Shown: in pieces, positions 28,359 through 36,986 of the stretch | Layout of the letters: each line of letters opens with the position of its first letter | Position numbering within the stretch: the stretch's first letter is position 1 | Made by a program: the position numbers and the translations under genes | Assembly: GCA_039029315.1 (NCBI GenBank) | Contig: JBCCGK010000013.1 | Span: 1 to 64,000, forward strand | Length of the DNA stretch: 64,000 bases | Direction of reading: 5' to 3' | Source: JBCCCJ01 sp039029315 | Lineage (GTDB): Bacteria; Bacteroidota; Bacteroidia; J057 | Notes under the pieces: model-generated | The model's input: only the letters and a program-made list of their open reading frames with translations | What the model was told of the DNA's origin: nothing | Databases searched by the model: none

Positions 28359-28390
28359 CAAAGATATGGAGGGATTTGGAAAAAGGCAAA
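28359..28390 (-). promoter_or_regulatory. Bacteroidota-type promoter for rplU-rpmA
   Basis: On the minus strand TATCTTTG (28366-28359) is an exact TAnnTTTG -7 box. TTTG at 28390-28387 lies 20 bases upstream as a -33 element. The rplU ATG follows at 28338. Confidence 0.65.
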
Positions 28391-28569
28391 GAGTACAACA
28401 AAGAAAAGTGATTTTGCCTTTGCTGAGGGTCATGCCTGACTCCTCGCCTTGAAAGCTCCCTCTGGATAGAAGGAGCTTCCAAGCACGTAAGTTGGGTTAT
28501 TACCTGACGATAAATTGTACATGTCTTCTTTGCCTGCATTCAGCTCAGTAGCGTAGGTCGTCTAGGGGT

Positions 28570-30897
28570 TTATTCAACCAGAAGCTTTTTGAACCATCTT
28601 CCTTCTGGACTTTTCCCCTTCAGGATATAGACGCCCGGAGCGAAATTCTCTACCAAAATAGAGGTTTTTGAAGCCTGATGAAGATACCGCTGAATGAGTT
28701 GTCCCTGAACGGTCCAAATCTCCAGCGTTCCCAAAGGAAAATCAGGGCTGAAGACTTGGGCAATATGCTGAGTTGGGTTGGGATACAGCAAAATCTTTTT
28801 GCCTAGATGGTATGCTTCTATCCCGGTAGTCTCCTCCTGATAAACAATGATAGAATCTGAGCAGGCATGAAGATCCACAGATTGCTGTTCAATATCGAGT
28901 GCTGCCATTAGCTTTGGTTCCAGATAGAGTTGTTCCGCAGTCGTTTGTTTCCCGGAAATGTTGTCTATTGTGATAAAGGTCAGCATGGCAATGGGACCAA
29001 ATCCAGATACGCCGCTTTGATCAGTCCTGGTCAGAGCAGCCTCCAATCGTCCCTCTTCATGAAAGTCCTTCTGCAAAGATATGCTCGTGACACTGTCCAT
29101 CCCAAACCATCCATCTACAGGAGTAATTGTCATACTGGCCGAATCGATCAGCTGAGGATCATATGTCACACTGAAGGCCAATCCTGATAAGTCCTGAACA
29201 GGTTTGTTCACATCACCCAACATCACGAAAGCAGTAATTGTATCTCCACTACCAACAGTATCCTGAGCGATTTCCAGATACAATGGGGGTGCTGTGCTAT
29301 TACTTGTGCCATCGTTTTTGTTATGTGTCAGTCCATAGTTTGCCAAAATTGCCAGGAGGTCAACGATTCCTACATGTCCATTGCCATTGGCATCTGCATG
29401 TTTGTGGTTAGCACCATTGAAGAAGTATTGAGACCAATTGAGACCAAACTGCCCAATCCACTGGATGGTCGGATTGACGCGTGCAGGTCCACTATTTCCC
29501 CAGGCTAATCCCAGATAAATCAGGTCTATCACATTGGCAATCCCGTCAGAATTTGCATCACCTGGCCAGACAAGGCCATCTCCAACACAGATGGCTGAGT
29601 CGACATGTGGGAGAAAGTGCATCAAGAGTGGCATGCTGTCCTGATGGATTTGGGCAGTAGAAGGAATCACCAGGCTAACATCTGTCGTGTCTATCGAAAA
29701 TGGTGCATAATTGTTGCTCAAGCTATATTCGAGAAAACAGTTGGCAATTGTATCTACCCGAACTCGGGTAAGGACGGGAATGAAGTCAGCGGTAGAGATA
29801 GGTTTGCTTAACAGATAAAGCTGATCTCCACGAGCCGCAAAATCGTGAAAGCGAACTGAATTTGTAGTGGCAGACATGCTTGGCCGCAAGATGGTAGCAG
29901 GATTTTGCTGCCAGGGCGTATATCGATTGTTGAATAAATAAGGAAATTGCTGGTTGTTCCATTTCATGACAGCTCTGGCCCCATCTGCTGCCTGATAGGC
30001 GTCAAGGAATCCAGCATCGAAATTCCCATGAAAATCCAGACTCACAAATCCATTATGTCCAGCACTATCCCTGAGATAAAGTCCTACTCCTTGAAAAAAT
30101 GGATTGAGAGACATCGCCATCAGGCGATCTGCCTTATACTGTTTGGACCAAACCAACAACCCATTGCTTACATATTTTCTGACGGTAAACCCTCGGATGG
30201 TATCTCCAGCATTCACCTGTACAAAATTCCATCCTGTATGTAAGTGTCCGGTATTGTCAATGCTCAAATTATTGTGTACTCGTCCCAGGTCGACACCTGT
30301 GGTGGCCATATTGCCTAAGCCTACATGCCTGTGCCAATCGACATGTCCTGCCGTATCCAGCATCACAATGCTTCCCTGAATACCGGGGACAGTAGCTATA
30401 TTGGGTCCGCGGGTATAAGCAGTAAAGGCGATTCGCCCATCTCCATTGATCTCCATCCCAGTCAGCTCTCCTCCGAAATTGCCACCACGCCTGTATTTTC
30501 GAGCCCATATGGGCACGCCATTGGCATGTGTACGAATAATGGCAATGTAGGCACTATCCGGGCTATTGTAATGGTTGGTATATCCTCCCATCACATAGCC
30601 GCCATCGGGATGAATTCGAATAAACTGGAGTCGATCCACAACATCATGCGAATAGGCAATTGCATGAGACGCATTGCCCAGAGTATCCACTTTCATGAAT
30701 CCAAAATTGCGATCATTGGTAGAGGCATTGTTTTGCACGGTCCCGACTATCATCAAATCAGCGGCATCCCATTCAATGTTTTCTCCAACAAGATGATTGT
30801 TATAGATTTTGGTGAAAACTGTTTGGGCTGAAAGAGACAAGCCTCCTCCAGTGAGGAGGAATAAGAGCGAAAAGAAAAAGTTGATTGATCGATACAT
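28570..30897 (-). CDS. T9SS-exported protein with dockerin repeats, cohesin-like domain and C-terminal sorting tail
   Basis: 775 aa from the ATG at 30897, which starts a signal peptide (ending LSAQT). Residues 25-400 look like a beta-propeller-type region. Around 445-530 are two calcium-loop repeats of dockerin type I character (DANSDGIANVIDL; DANGNGHVGIVDLLAIL). Residues 545-665 resemble a cohesin fold (GLAFSVTYDPQLIDSA). The last 75 residues are a type A T9SS sorting domain (LYPNPTQHIAQVFS ... FAPGVYILKG ... KKLLVE). It should be secreted and anchored or released at the cell surface. The binding partner is unknown. Confidence 0.85.
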   Translation of the reverse strand: MYRSINFFFSLLFLLTGGGLSLSAQTVFTKIYNNHLVGENIEWDAADLMIVGTVQNNASTNDRNFGFMKVDTLGNASHAIAYSHDVVDRLQFIRIHPDGGYVMGGYTNHYNSPDSAYIAIIRTHANGVPIWARKYRRGGNFGGELTGMEINGDGRIAFTAYTRGPNIATVPGIQGSIVMLDTAGHVDWHRHVGLGNMATTGVDLGRVHNNLSIDNTGHLHTGWNFVQVNAGDTIRGFTVRKYVSNGLLVWSKQYKADRLMAMSLNPFFQGVGLYLRDSAGHNGFVSLDFHGNFDAGFLDAYQAADGARAVMKWNNQQFPYLFNNRYTPWQQNPATILRPSMSATTNSVRFHDFAARGDQLYLLSKPISTADFIPVLTRVRVDTIANCFLEYSLSNNYAPFSIDTTDVSLVIPSTAQIHQDSMPLLMHFLPHVDSAICVGDGLVWPGDANSDGIANVIDLIYLGLAWGNSGPARVNPTIQWIGQFGLNWSQYFFNGANHKHADANGNGHVGIVDLLAILANYGLTHNKNDGTSNSTAPPLYLEIAQDTVGSGDTITAFVMLGDVNKPVQDLSGLAFSVTYDPQLIDSASMTITPVDGWFGMDSVTSISLQKDFHEEGRLEAALTRTDQSGVSGFGPIAMLTFITIDNISGKQTTAEQLYLEPKLMAALDIEQQSVDLHACSDSIIVYQEETTGIEAYHLGKKILLYPNPTQHIAQVFSPDFPLGTLEIWTVQGQLIQRYLHQASKTSILVENFAPGVYILKGKSPEGRWFKKLLVE

Positions 30898-31090
30898 GAC
30901 TTCTTGGTGTTTTGCTTGATACGAAAATGGGAGCAATTGGCCGGAGAAGCAAATACAAAAAGCCACTCTTATCGAACAATATTTGTTACAAAAAAATGCA
31001 TTAATTTTCTTAAAATGCATTATTTTTTGTAATTTTTGTATCATTTATCGGAAGAGTTTATTTTTTTATCACTCCACCTTTCTCCTCGAA

Positions 31091-32527
31091 ATGTATCAAA
31101 ACAAGGCCATACAGATTCTGCGAACATTATCTAGCTGGGAGATGAAATCTCTCGACAAATATCTTCGATCTCCTTTTTTTAACCAACGGCCTGCCATCCT
31201 GAAGCTTTGGGAGTTGATCCAGCCATGTCATCCAGATTTTAGCGACCCACTTTTAGATCGAACCGCCTTATCCAGGCATCTTTTCGATCGCGAACAAGAA
31301 GACCTCCAGGCATTGCGATATCTTTTCAGCGACCTAACAAAGCTCTGCGATGGCTTTCTGGCCTATCAGACCTGGCAAAGCAAGACAACAGAGGTGCAAT
31401 TGCATCTCCTTCAAGCCTATGACCAAAGAGGTTTGTCCAAATATTATGATACCTATAGCAAAAAAGTGGAGCACCACCTGATCAGCCCGGTTCCAGATTC
31501 AACCGAAACCTTTACCAAACGCTTTTTGTTCCGAGAACAGCAACATCTGTCTGACCAAAATGCCCAAGCCCGTGGAAGTGCTTATCCAGTCGAAACCGTC
31601 ATAGAATCACTGGACCAGCTATATCTGGCAAAAAAACTTCGCTATTCCTGTGAAGGAATCAATCGCGCCAATGTCTTTCAGGAACAGTCTCAGATGTTCC
31701 TCATTCAACCACTGACAGTGGAACTGGCCAGTTTTCCCCACCTCCATTCTCCCTTGATTGATCTGTATTTACTTGCCTTTCAAACCTTGGCCAAAGACAA
31801 TCATGAACCAGCCTATTTTCAACTCAAGAATGGGTTGACACAGGCGCCAAAAGAACTCAATCGGGCGGAACTCAGGAATTTGTATTCTCTTGCCTTAAAC
31901 TATTGTATCAAGCGACTCAATCAAGGACATGAACCATTTGCCAGAGAAATATTTGATTTGTACAAAACGCTGGTTCGGGAGAGAATCATCTATGAACAGA
32001 ATGCCTTAGCAGTTGCTCATTTCAAAAATATTGTTACTCTGGGAGCAAGGCTGAAGGAATTTGAGTGGACAGAGAATTTTATTGAGACCTATCAATCTGA
32101 CTTGGCTGTGGAGCAGGCCTCCAATGCCGTTGCCTATAATCTTGCCAATTTGCTGTTTGCCAAAGGAGACTTTCGTCGGGTCCTGCAGCTACTCAGAAGC
32201 GTAGAATTCACCGATGTATTTTTGCAAATGGATGCAAAGTCTATTTTGGTCAAGACCTATTTTGAACTAGAAGATTATGATGGTCTTGGATATTTGTTAA
32301 GCAGCTTTAAGATGATTCTCAGGCGGGACAAGCGGCTTTCCAGCTATCAACATCGATTGTACAGCAATCTCATCAAATTTACGCGCTTGCTCATCCGCTT
32401 TCAACTGGATCATACCGTAACCCTTGCCTATATTGAGGATCAATTGAAGAAACATCCAGATATAGCCGGTGGAAGTTGGATCAGAGAAAAGCTTGCTTCT
32501 TTTGCTCACCCAAAAAAGGAATCATAA
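31091..32527 (+). CDS. Unknown helical protein, paralogue of the 36987 gene
   Basis: 478 aa from the ATG at 31091; the frame is open from 30983 but the extra codons are AT-rich leader. No signal or membrane helix. The N-terminus (LSSWEMKSLDKYLRSPFFN) is a motif recurring in uncharacterised Bacteroidota proteins. The rest is all-helical, with TPR-like spacing toward the C-terminus (YNLANLLFAKGDFRRVLQLL). A distant paralogue with the same plan lies at 36987-38408. The 3' end overlaps the convergent sulfotransferase gene by 22 bases. The function is not known; a cytoplasmic scaffold is a guess. Confidence 0.75.
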   Translation: MYQNKAIQILRTLSSWEMKSLDKYLRSPFFNQRPAILKLWELIQPCHPDFSDPLLDRTALSRHLFDREQEDLQALRYLFSDLTKLCDGFLAYQTWQSKTTEVQLHLLQAYDQRGLSKYYDTYSKKVEHHLISPVPDSTETFTKRFLFREQQHLSDQNAQARGSAYPVETVIESLDQLYLAKKLRYSCEGINRANVFQEQSQMFLIQPLTVELASFPHLHSPLIDLYLLAFQTLAKDNHEPAYFQLKNGLTQAPKELNRAELRNLYSLALNYCIKRLNQGHEPFAREIFDLYKTLVRERIIYEQNALAVAHFKNIVTLGARLKEFEWTENFIETYQSDLAVEQASNAVAYNLANLLFAKGDFRRVLQLLRSVEFTDVFLQMDAKSILVKTYFELEDYDGLGYLLSSFKMILRRDKRLSSYQHRLYSNLIKFTRLLIRFQLDHTVTLAYIEDQLKKHPDIAGGSWIREKLASFAHPKKES

Positions 32528-33456
32528 GGAAAATCTGATCCTAGAGCTTCTAGTTGGTCCTTCATGCTCCGATCTACGCGTTCGCATTGTTCCGGGCTCA
32601 GAACAGATTTCCCTTCCCCGCTCTGCCCCTGGCGAAGCAAGACCAGGGAAGATCGATCAATTCCAGGAGGGGTGGGTGGCAAAAATTTTTCTTCCTCTGC
32701 CTTCATTGCCGAAAATTCACTTCTCGCAAGCACTTTTTCCAGTTCGGTTCTCGACAACTCTGTCCCAATCAAGGCATCCATCTTGCCTATTGTCTCAGCA
32801 AGATTACGTTTCATCTGATTGAAAGTGAATATCTCAACATTAGCCCGATCTCGCCACTTCCAGTATCCGGCTATATGTTCTGGCCAGGAGCCATATGGAC
32901 TCTTGTTGTTGATAAAAGCATCCAGCCAGGCTTCGATTCCAATGCTAGATAAGCCAGGTATGATGGAATCTGAGAAATAAAAGGAACTCAAGATTACATC
33001 TTTGGGATCTCTCATTATCACTAAATAGCTGGCTTCATCAGAATAGGGCACAAATTCCGCTTCCAAATGCGTTTTGATTGCTCGCTTGCCTGTAGGCGTG
33101 TGTTGCCAGGTCGGTTCCTTGAGCAGAACCACATCGTCTACCGGGAAGTCCGGCCAGGGTACCCAATCGTGAATATGTGCAAAGTTGCCTTCTCCTCTGT
33201 TCGCAAGTTGGGTAACGATTTGCATGGTCCAATAGGTTCCGCTTTTGGCATAGGTGCAAACAAATACGTCGTGGTGATCCGTATGATAACTCCCAAAAGC
33301 ACGTTTTTTCACGAGTGGAGATCCAAGAATCTTTTTGCCCAATCTCATGGCAGTCTCATACTTTCCTTTATTTTTTGCTCGGATCAGTCGAGGAGCAGTA
33401 GTCAACAAAATCGGGACATACCATAAGGGTGGGCGCTTGCGTTTGCGGTAATTCAT
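32506..33456 (-). CDS. Sulfotransferase (P-loop, PAPS-dependent, Sulfotransfer_1 type)
   Basis: 316 aa from the ATG at 33456; longer starts to 33597 are possible and would add a hydrophobic stretch. The 5'-phosphosulfate loop YAKSGTYW has Lys71, a likely catalytic His lies in FAHIHDW (94-96), and the 3'-phosphate motif YLVIMRDPKDVILSSFYF starts near 150. A GQSGEGK-like segment near the C-terminus matches the RKGxxGDWK region in altered form. It transfers sulfate from PAPS to a hydroxyl or amine acceptor; the acceptor is unknown. It is a lone gene, so the sulfated product may be a lipid, glycan or small molecule. Confidence 0.85.
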   Translation of the reverse strand: MNYRKRKRPPLWYVPILLTTAPRLIRAKNKGKYETAMRLGKKILGSPLVKKRAFGSYHTDHHDVFVCTYAKSGTYWTMQIVTQLANRGEGNFAHIHDWVPWPDFPVDDVVLLKEPTWQHTPTGKRAIKTHLEAEFVPYSDEASYLVIMRDPKDVILSSFYFSDSIIPGLSSIGIEAWLDAFINNKSPYGSWPEHIAGYWKWRDRANVEIFTFNQMKRNLAETIGKMDALIGTELSRTELEKVLARSEFSAMKAEEEKFLPPTPPGIDRSSLVLLRQGQSGEGKSVLSPEQCERVDRSMKDQLEALGSDFPYDSFFG

Positions 33457-33900
33457 ATAACAGGAAGGTTTCTGAGAGAAAAATAATCCCAAGTCTGACC
33501 AATTCATGAGTATACGGGAACTAATGGAAATTGATATGAGAAGGGAGCAATATGGAAAAAATTTCATGTACACCTGTTCATCTTGTCTTTTATACACCCC
33601 TGCTCACATCTTTCAGCATGTGGGCAAACAAATTCCGGGATAGAGCTGATTTTTTTCAGAATCACATTTTTTTCTCCTGAAGGATCATTGTCTCGAAGTA
33701 TAGGCAAGCTCCAAAATGGTCGATTTTGCTTTGTAATCGCCTGAATTTTGCTAAAATAAGGCCAAAACAGTAGTCAAAAAATAGCCCTCTACACAGCTCT
33801 CGATTCAACAAAAATATGATCAAACAAAATTGCATAAATTGTCCGAATATAGGAATTAATGTTATTTCAAAATACCTAATAACAAAAAATTCCAGAACAC
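33457..33900. other. AT-rich intergenic region
   Basis: Holds the possible N-terminal extension of the sulfotransferase (to 33597) and then about 300 AT-rich bases. A 96-codon minus-strand frame (33662-33952) has no recognisable domain and overlaps the promoter candidate at 33901, so it is not called. No hairpin of note. Confidence 0.4.
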
Positions 33901-33930
33901 TTTGTTGGATGCGGGAAAATTGTATCTTCG
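33901..33930 (+). promoter_or_regulatory. Promoter candidate for the galK leader
   Basis: TTTG at 33901-33904 and TATCTTCG at 33923-33930 are spaced like -33 and -7 boxes. The -7 has one mismatch to TAnnTTTG. A transcript would begin near 33937. Confidence 0.5.
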
Positions 33931-33936
33931 CCGCGA

Positions 33937-34057
33937 GGTAACTCAGGTCCAAACTGTCAGACCAAGAAGGTATGATGGTGACTCTTTTTGAAGGGGAACG
34001 AAATGGGAAAAGCGTTCTGCTTCAGCGCCTATCTTTCTGAGGTAGGCGTTTTGTTTA
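33937..34057 (+). ncRNA. Candidate structured leader RNA or attenuator before galK
   Basis: About 120 bases between a promoter candidate and a terminator hairpin. It contains gag-gtaa-ctc (a GNRA-type mini hairpin near 33935-33944) and a 22-codon frame at 33972-34040 (Met-Met-Val ... Leu-Ser-Phe). The stop of that frame lies inside the terminator. A ribosome finishing it would cover the 5' arm of the stem, the geometry of transcription attenuation. Alternatively this is an independent small RNA. It does not match the conserved cores of SRP, 6S, tmRNA or common riboswitches that I know. Confidence 0.35.
34026..34057 (+). terminator. Terminator hairpin upstream of galK
   Basis: A ten-pair stem, cgcctatctt (34026-34035) with gaggtaggcg (34039-34048), including three G-T pairs and a three-base loop, followed by ttttgttt. 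It ends 28 bases before the galactokinase start. Confidence 0.75.
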
Positions 34058-34085
34058 TTTCCCACAATCATTTTTCCTTTGTGGC

Positions 34086-35243
34086 ATGAATGCGCAAATT
34101 ACTACGACCTTTACACAGCAATTCGGTGAGCCCCTTGTTCTTGTTCATGCTCCCGGAAGAATCAATCTGATCGGCGAGCATACAGATTATAATCAAGGAT
34201 TTGTTTTCCCAGCCGCTATAGATAAAGGAATTGCCTTTGCGATTGGACCTTCTGGAAACTCTTCCTGCAAACTAATCGCTCAGGACCTTGGCGAAGAATA
34301 CAGCTTTGACATACATGAGTTGTCTCGCTCGAATTGTAGTTGGGCCAACTATCTCCTTGGAGTCTGTGCTCAGTTCCAACAGGCAGGATTCCCCATTCAT
34401 GGGTTCAATTGTGTCTTCGGGGGAGATATACCCGTCGGAGCAGGTTTGTCTTCCTCCGCAGCACTTGAATGTGGCCTGGGATTTGGACTGGCCAATATGT
34501 GGGGCATCGATATTGACAGGATGGAATTAGCATTTCTTGCTCAGAAGGCGGAGCATACCTATGCAGGTGTCCAATGTGGGATTATGGACCAGTTTGCCAG
34601 TTTATTTGGAAAAGCAGGCCAAGTGGTTCAGCTGGATTGCCGAAGCATGGAGTATTCCTACTTTCCATTTGATGCTTCAGGCTATCAATTCCTGCTATGT
34701 GATACCAAGGTCAGTCATTCTCTTGCTTCCACCGAATACAATACCCGCAGACAAGAATGTGAAGCAGGGGTCAGCGTGCTTCAACCATTTGCCCCACACA
34801 TACAGAGTCTGAGGGATGTGGAGCGAGAGATGCTCCTGCAACATCAAGATCTCCTTGATCCGACTGTATTCCAACGATGCTTGTATGTCATCGAAGAGAA
34901 TCTTCGGGTAGCGGAAGCAGGCAAAGCACTCGTCGCAAACGATATGAACAAGCTTGGCAGTCTGATGTATGCTTCTCACCATGGCTTGCAACATCAGTAT
35001 CAGGTGAGTTGTGAAGAACTCGATTTTTTGGTTGACACAAGCAGAAAAATGCCTGAGATTCTGGGGGCAAGAATGATGGGAGGAGGCTTTGGTGGATGCA
35101 CCATCAATCTGCTTCGAGCTGAGTCAGTGGACAAAGTTGCAGCGAGCTTGAAAGAAGCTTATCAGAACACCTTCAAAAAAGAGCCCGGACAATATATTGT
35201 CCGAATTTCAGATGGTGTGCACATTCTGGAGAAAGACTCATAA
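34086..35243 (+). CDS. galK: Galactokinase
   Basis: 385 aa GHMP kinase that phosphorylates galactose at C1 in the Leloir pathway. The galactokinase signature APGRINLIGEHTDYN at 22-36 is exact. The ATP loop PVGAGLSSSAALE is at 116-128, and motif 3 MGGGFGGCTINL at about 331-342. The catalytic Asp region (CGIMDQFASLFG) is present. No galT or epimerase gene adjoins it. A hairpin terminator and promoter candidate directly upstream suggest control at the transcript level. Confidence 0.95.
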   Translation: MNAQITTTFTQQFGEPLVLVHAPGRINLIGEHTDYNQGFVFPAAIDKGIAFAIGPSGNSSCKLIAQDLGEEYSFDIHELSRSNCSWANYLLGVCAQFQQAGFPIHGFNCVFGGDIPVGAGLSSSAALECGLGFGLANMWGIDIDRMELAFLAQKAEHTYAGVQCGIMDQFASLFGKAGQVVQLDCRSMEYSYFPFDASGYQFLLCDTKVSHSLASTEYNTRRQECEAGVSVLQPFAPHIQSLRDVEREMLLQHQDLLDPTVFQRCLYVIEENLRVAEAGKALVANDMNKLGSLMYASHHGLQHQYQVSCEELDFLVDTSRKMPEILGARMMGGGFGGCTINLLRAESVDKVAASLKEAYQNTFKKEPGQYIVRISDGVHILEKDS

Positions 35244-35384
35244 ATAGCCTAGGCCACTGAAGAGGCCGCTGTAATATTTTCCGGTTTTTCAAACATTTTC
35301 TTCTCTGAAAGCCTGTTTGAACATCTGATACGAACCTATAAGCAAAAGAACAGGTGACATCCTGGAAAATATTGAATAAATGAT

Positions 35385-35412
35385 AAAAAGGAAACCCCCA
35401 CACAGGGTTTCC
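35385..35412 (-). terminator. Terminator of the PLP enzyme gene (possibly bidirectional)
   Basis: Minus-strand stem ggaaaccc / gggtttcc with a 7-base loop, followed by TTTTT. On the plus strand it also closes the galK transcript, though with a weaker T tract (tttcc). Confidence 0.75.
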
Positions 35413-35461
35413 TTTCCGTACAAACCCAGGCCATAAGGCCTACTTCAAAGTATCGCCTAAA

Positions 35462-36736
35462 TTAAACCGTTGATGCAAGGACCGGGATAGGGGATATAGG
35501 ATTGGTGGGGCTGACTTCCGCCAACTTCCCGATCACCTTAGGTAATTCTTCTGCCAAAGTCTGAGTCAATCTTAGCAAATCTTCTGTTCTCAGGTGGTTG
35601 TGAATGGTTAATCTCATCCCGGTTTGATGATAGGGCACACTGGGATAAGCGGCCAGGTTCAAGAGGAATCCTTTATCCAACATCTTTTTGACCAATGTAT
35701 ATCCAGGATCTGGTGTTCCTACAGGAATAAAGAAAATAGGACTACTATTTGGCTTCATGAGTGGGATTCCATGCCTGGAAGCAAATTCACAAAAATTGGA
35801 AATATTCTGACGGAGATGTGCCTGCAACAACATCAATTCATCTGACAAATGAAGGCGTGCAGACGCGATGGCGGCTCCCAACATGGGTGGTTGTATCGGC
35901 CCTCCGAACATCAAGGTTCCTCCACAATCTCTTACTTGTTGTTTCCATTCTTTGTTTGAAAAAATGATCGCACCACCTGCAGCTCCAAAGCTCTTGTTCA
36001 AAGATGCCGCAACGACAACCCGAGGATGTCCATTCAGCCAGGTTTTTACATATCCCTTGCCATGCTCTCCAGTCCAGGAGGTCCCATGGGCATCATCCAT
36101 ATATAGATGAAGACACTCATATTGGTTCAATAAGCTGCTAAGTCCCATCAAAGGCGCAAAATCCCCAAACATGGAATAGATTCCATCTGCCAAATACCAA
36201 ATTCGCTTGTATTTGGATTGAAGTTTTTTGATGCGATTCTCCAACATATCTATGTTGTTATGTCGAATCATCTCGACACGCACTCCCATAGATTTCAGGA
36301 TTTGGGTAGCCATATTCACACTTGCATGAACTTGATGGTCCAAAATGACGACATCGGTAGGCTGGACCAAAACAGGAAGAGCGGATAAGTGCCCTAGCGT
36401 AGTACTGGGAGTAGCGATGACATGAGAGTTGAACATTCTTCCCAGCAGGTCTTCCAGTTCTTCATACAAGCCAAGAGATACATAGGCTCGAGAGGAAGAA
36501 AATTGAGTGCCATATCTTTTGGTCGCCTCAATGGTTCCTTGTTTTAAGGCAGGGTGTTGTTCTATCCCAAGATAACTACATGAGCTAAAATTAATTTTGC
36601 TCTTGCCATCAATGGTAATAGTTCGTCCACTAATTTCGGAATCTTCGGTATTGAGATGGGCGACTCCGGTTTCTACTGCCCGACGGATGGTTGAAGCAGC
36701 AGAGCGAAGGTGGTGGGCAATGTTGTTGCTTGCCAT
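35462..36736 (-). CDS. Alpha-oxoamine synthase-like PLP enzyme (BioF/KBL/SPT family)
   Basis: 424 aa fold-type I enzyme. The cofactor site is complete: stacking His137 (DHQVHAS), ADGIYSMFGD with Asp184, DDAHG at 214-218, and Schiff-base Lys248 in ASLNKSFGAAGG. The family condenses an amino acid with an acyl-CoA: 8-amino-7-oxononanoate synthase, glycine C-acetyltransferase, serine palmitoyltransferase or the CqsA signal synthase. The sequence around the Lys (SLNKSFG rather than TLSKAFG or SFSKSL) deviates from BioF and KBL, so a specialised branch is likely. No bio or sphingolipid gene is adjacent. Confidence 0.8.
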   Translation of the reverse strand: MASNNIAHHLRSAASTIRRAVETGVAHLNTEDSEISGRTITIDGKSKINFSSCSYLGIEQHPALKQGTIEATKRYGTQFSSSRAYVSLGLYEELEDLLGRMFNSHVIATPSTTLGHLSALPVLVQPTDVVILDHQVHASVNMATQILKSMGVRVEMIRHNNIDMLENRIKKLQSKYKRIWYLADGIYSMFGDFAPLMGLSSLLNQYECLHLYMDDAHGTSWTGEHGKGYVKTWLNGHPRVVVAASLNKSFGAAGGAIIFSNKEWKQQVRDCGGTLMFGGPIQPPMLGAAIASARLHLSDELMLLQAHLRQNISNFCEFASRHGIPLMKPNSSPIFFIPVGTPDPGYTLVKKMLDKGFLLNLAAYPSVPYHQTGMRLTIHNHLRTEDLLRLTQTLAEELPKVIGKLAEVSPTNPISPIPVLASTV

Positions 36737-36986
36737 GACACGTATTCTAAGGGTGAAAAAAATAAAAGGTAATAGGGCAAATCCAGGAACAAATATTGAT
36801 TTGTTGTTGTCAAATCAACAGATCTATTGCCCATAGAAAAAGGGATATATTTTTAAATTTGTACCAGAGTATTTATTCTATCGGAGGAGCCAAAATGTTA
36901 GAAAAATGCTCATTAAACAGCAAAATATTCACAAAACATTTCGAGATTATTCTTGTTTTGTACCAAATCATCATTCCTCAATTTGC

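Noticed and set aside
28450..28480. Terminator after the T9SS protein gene
   Set aside because: aagctcc/ggagctt can pair, but the loop is long and no T tract follows on the minus strand.
33580..33600. Sequencing-adapter remnant at the extended sulfotransferase start
   Set aside because: tgtataaaagaca is one base from part of a common transposon adapter, but the match is only 13 bases and the surrounding sequence is ordinary; chance is more likely.
33662..33952. 96-codon minus-strand frame with hydrophobic character
   Set aside because: No domain; it overlaps the promoter candidate and is likely translated AT-rich intergenic DNA.
33937..34057. SRP (4.5S) RNA
   Set aside because: A caggtcc stretch resembles one side of the core, but the matching ggaagcagcc side is missing.
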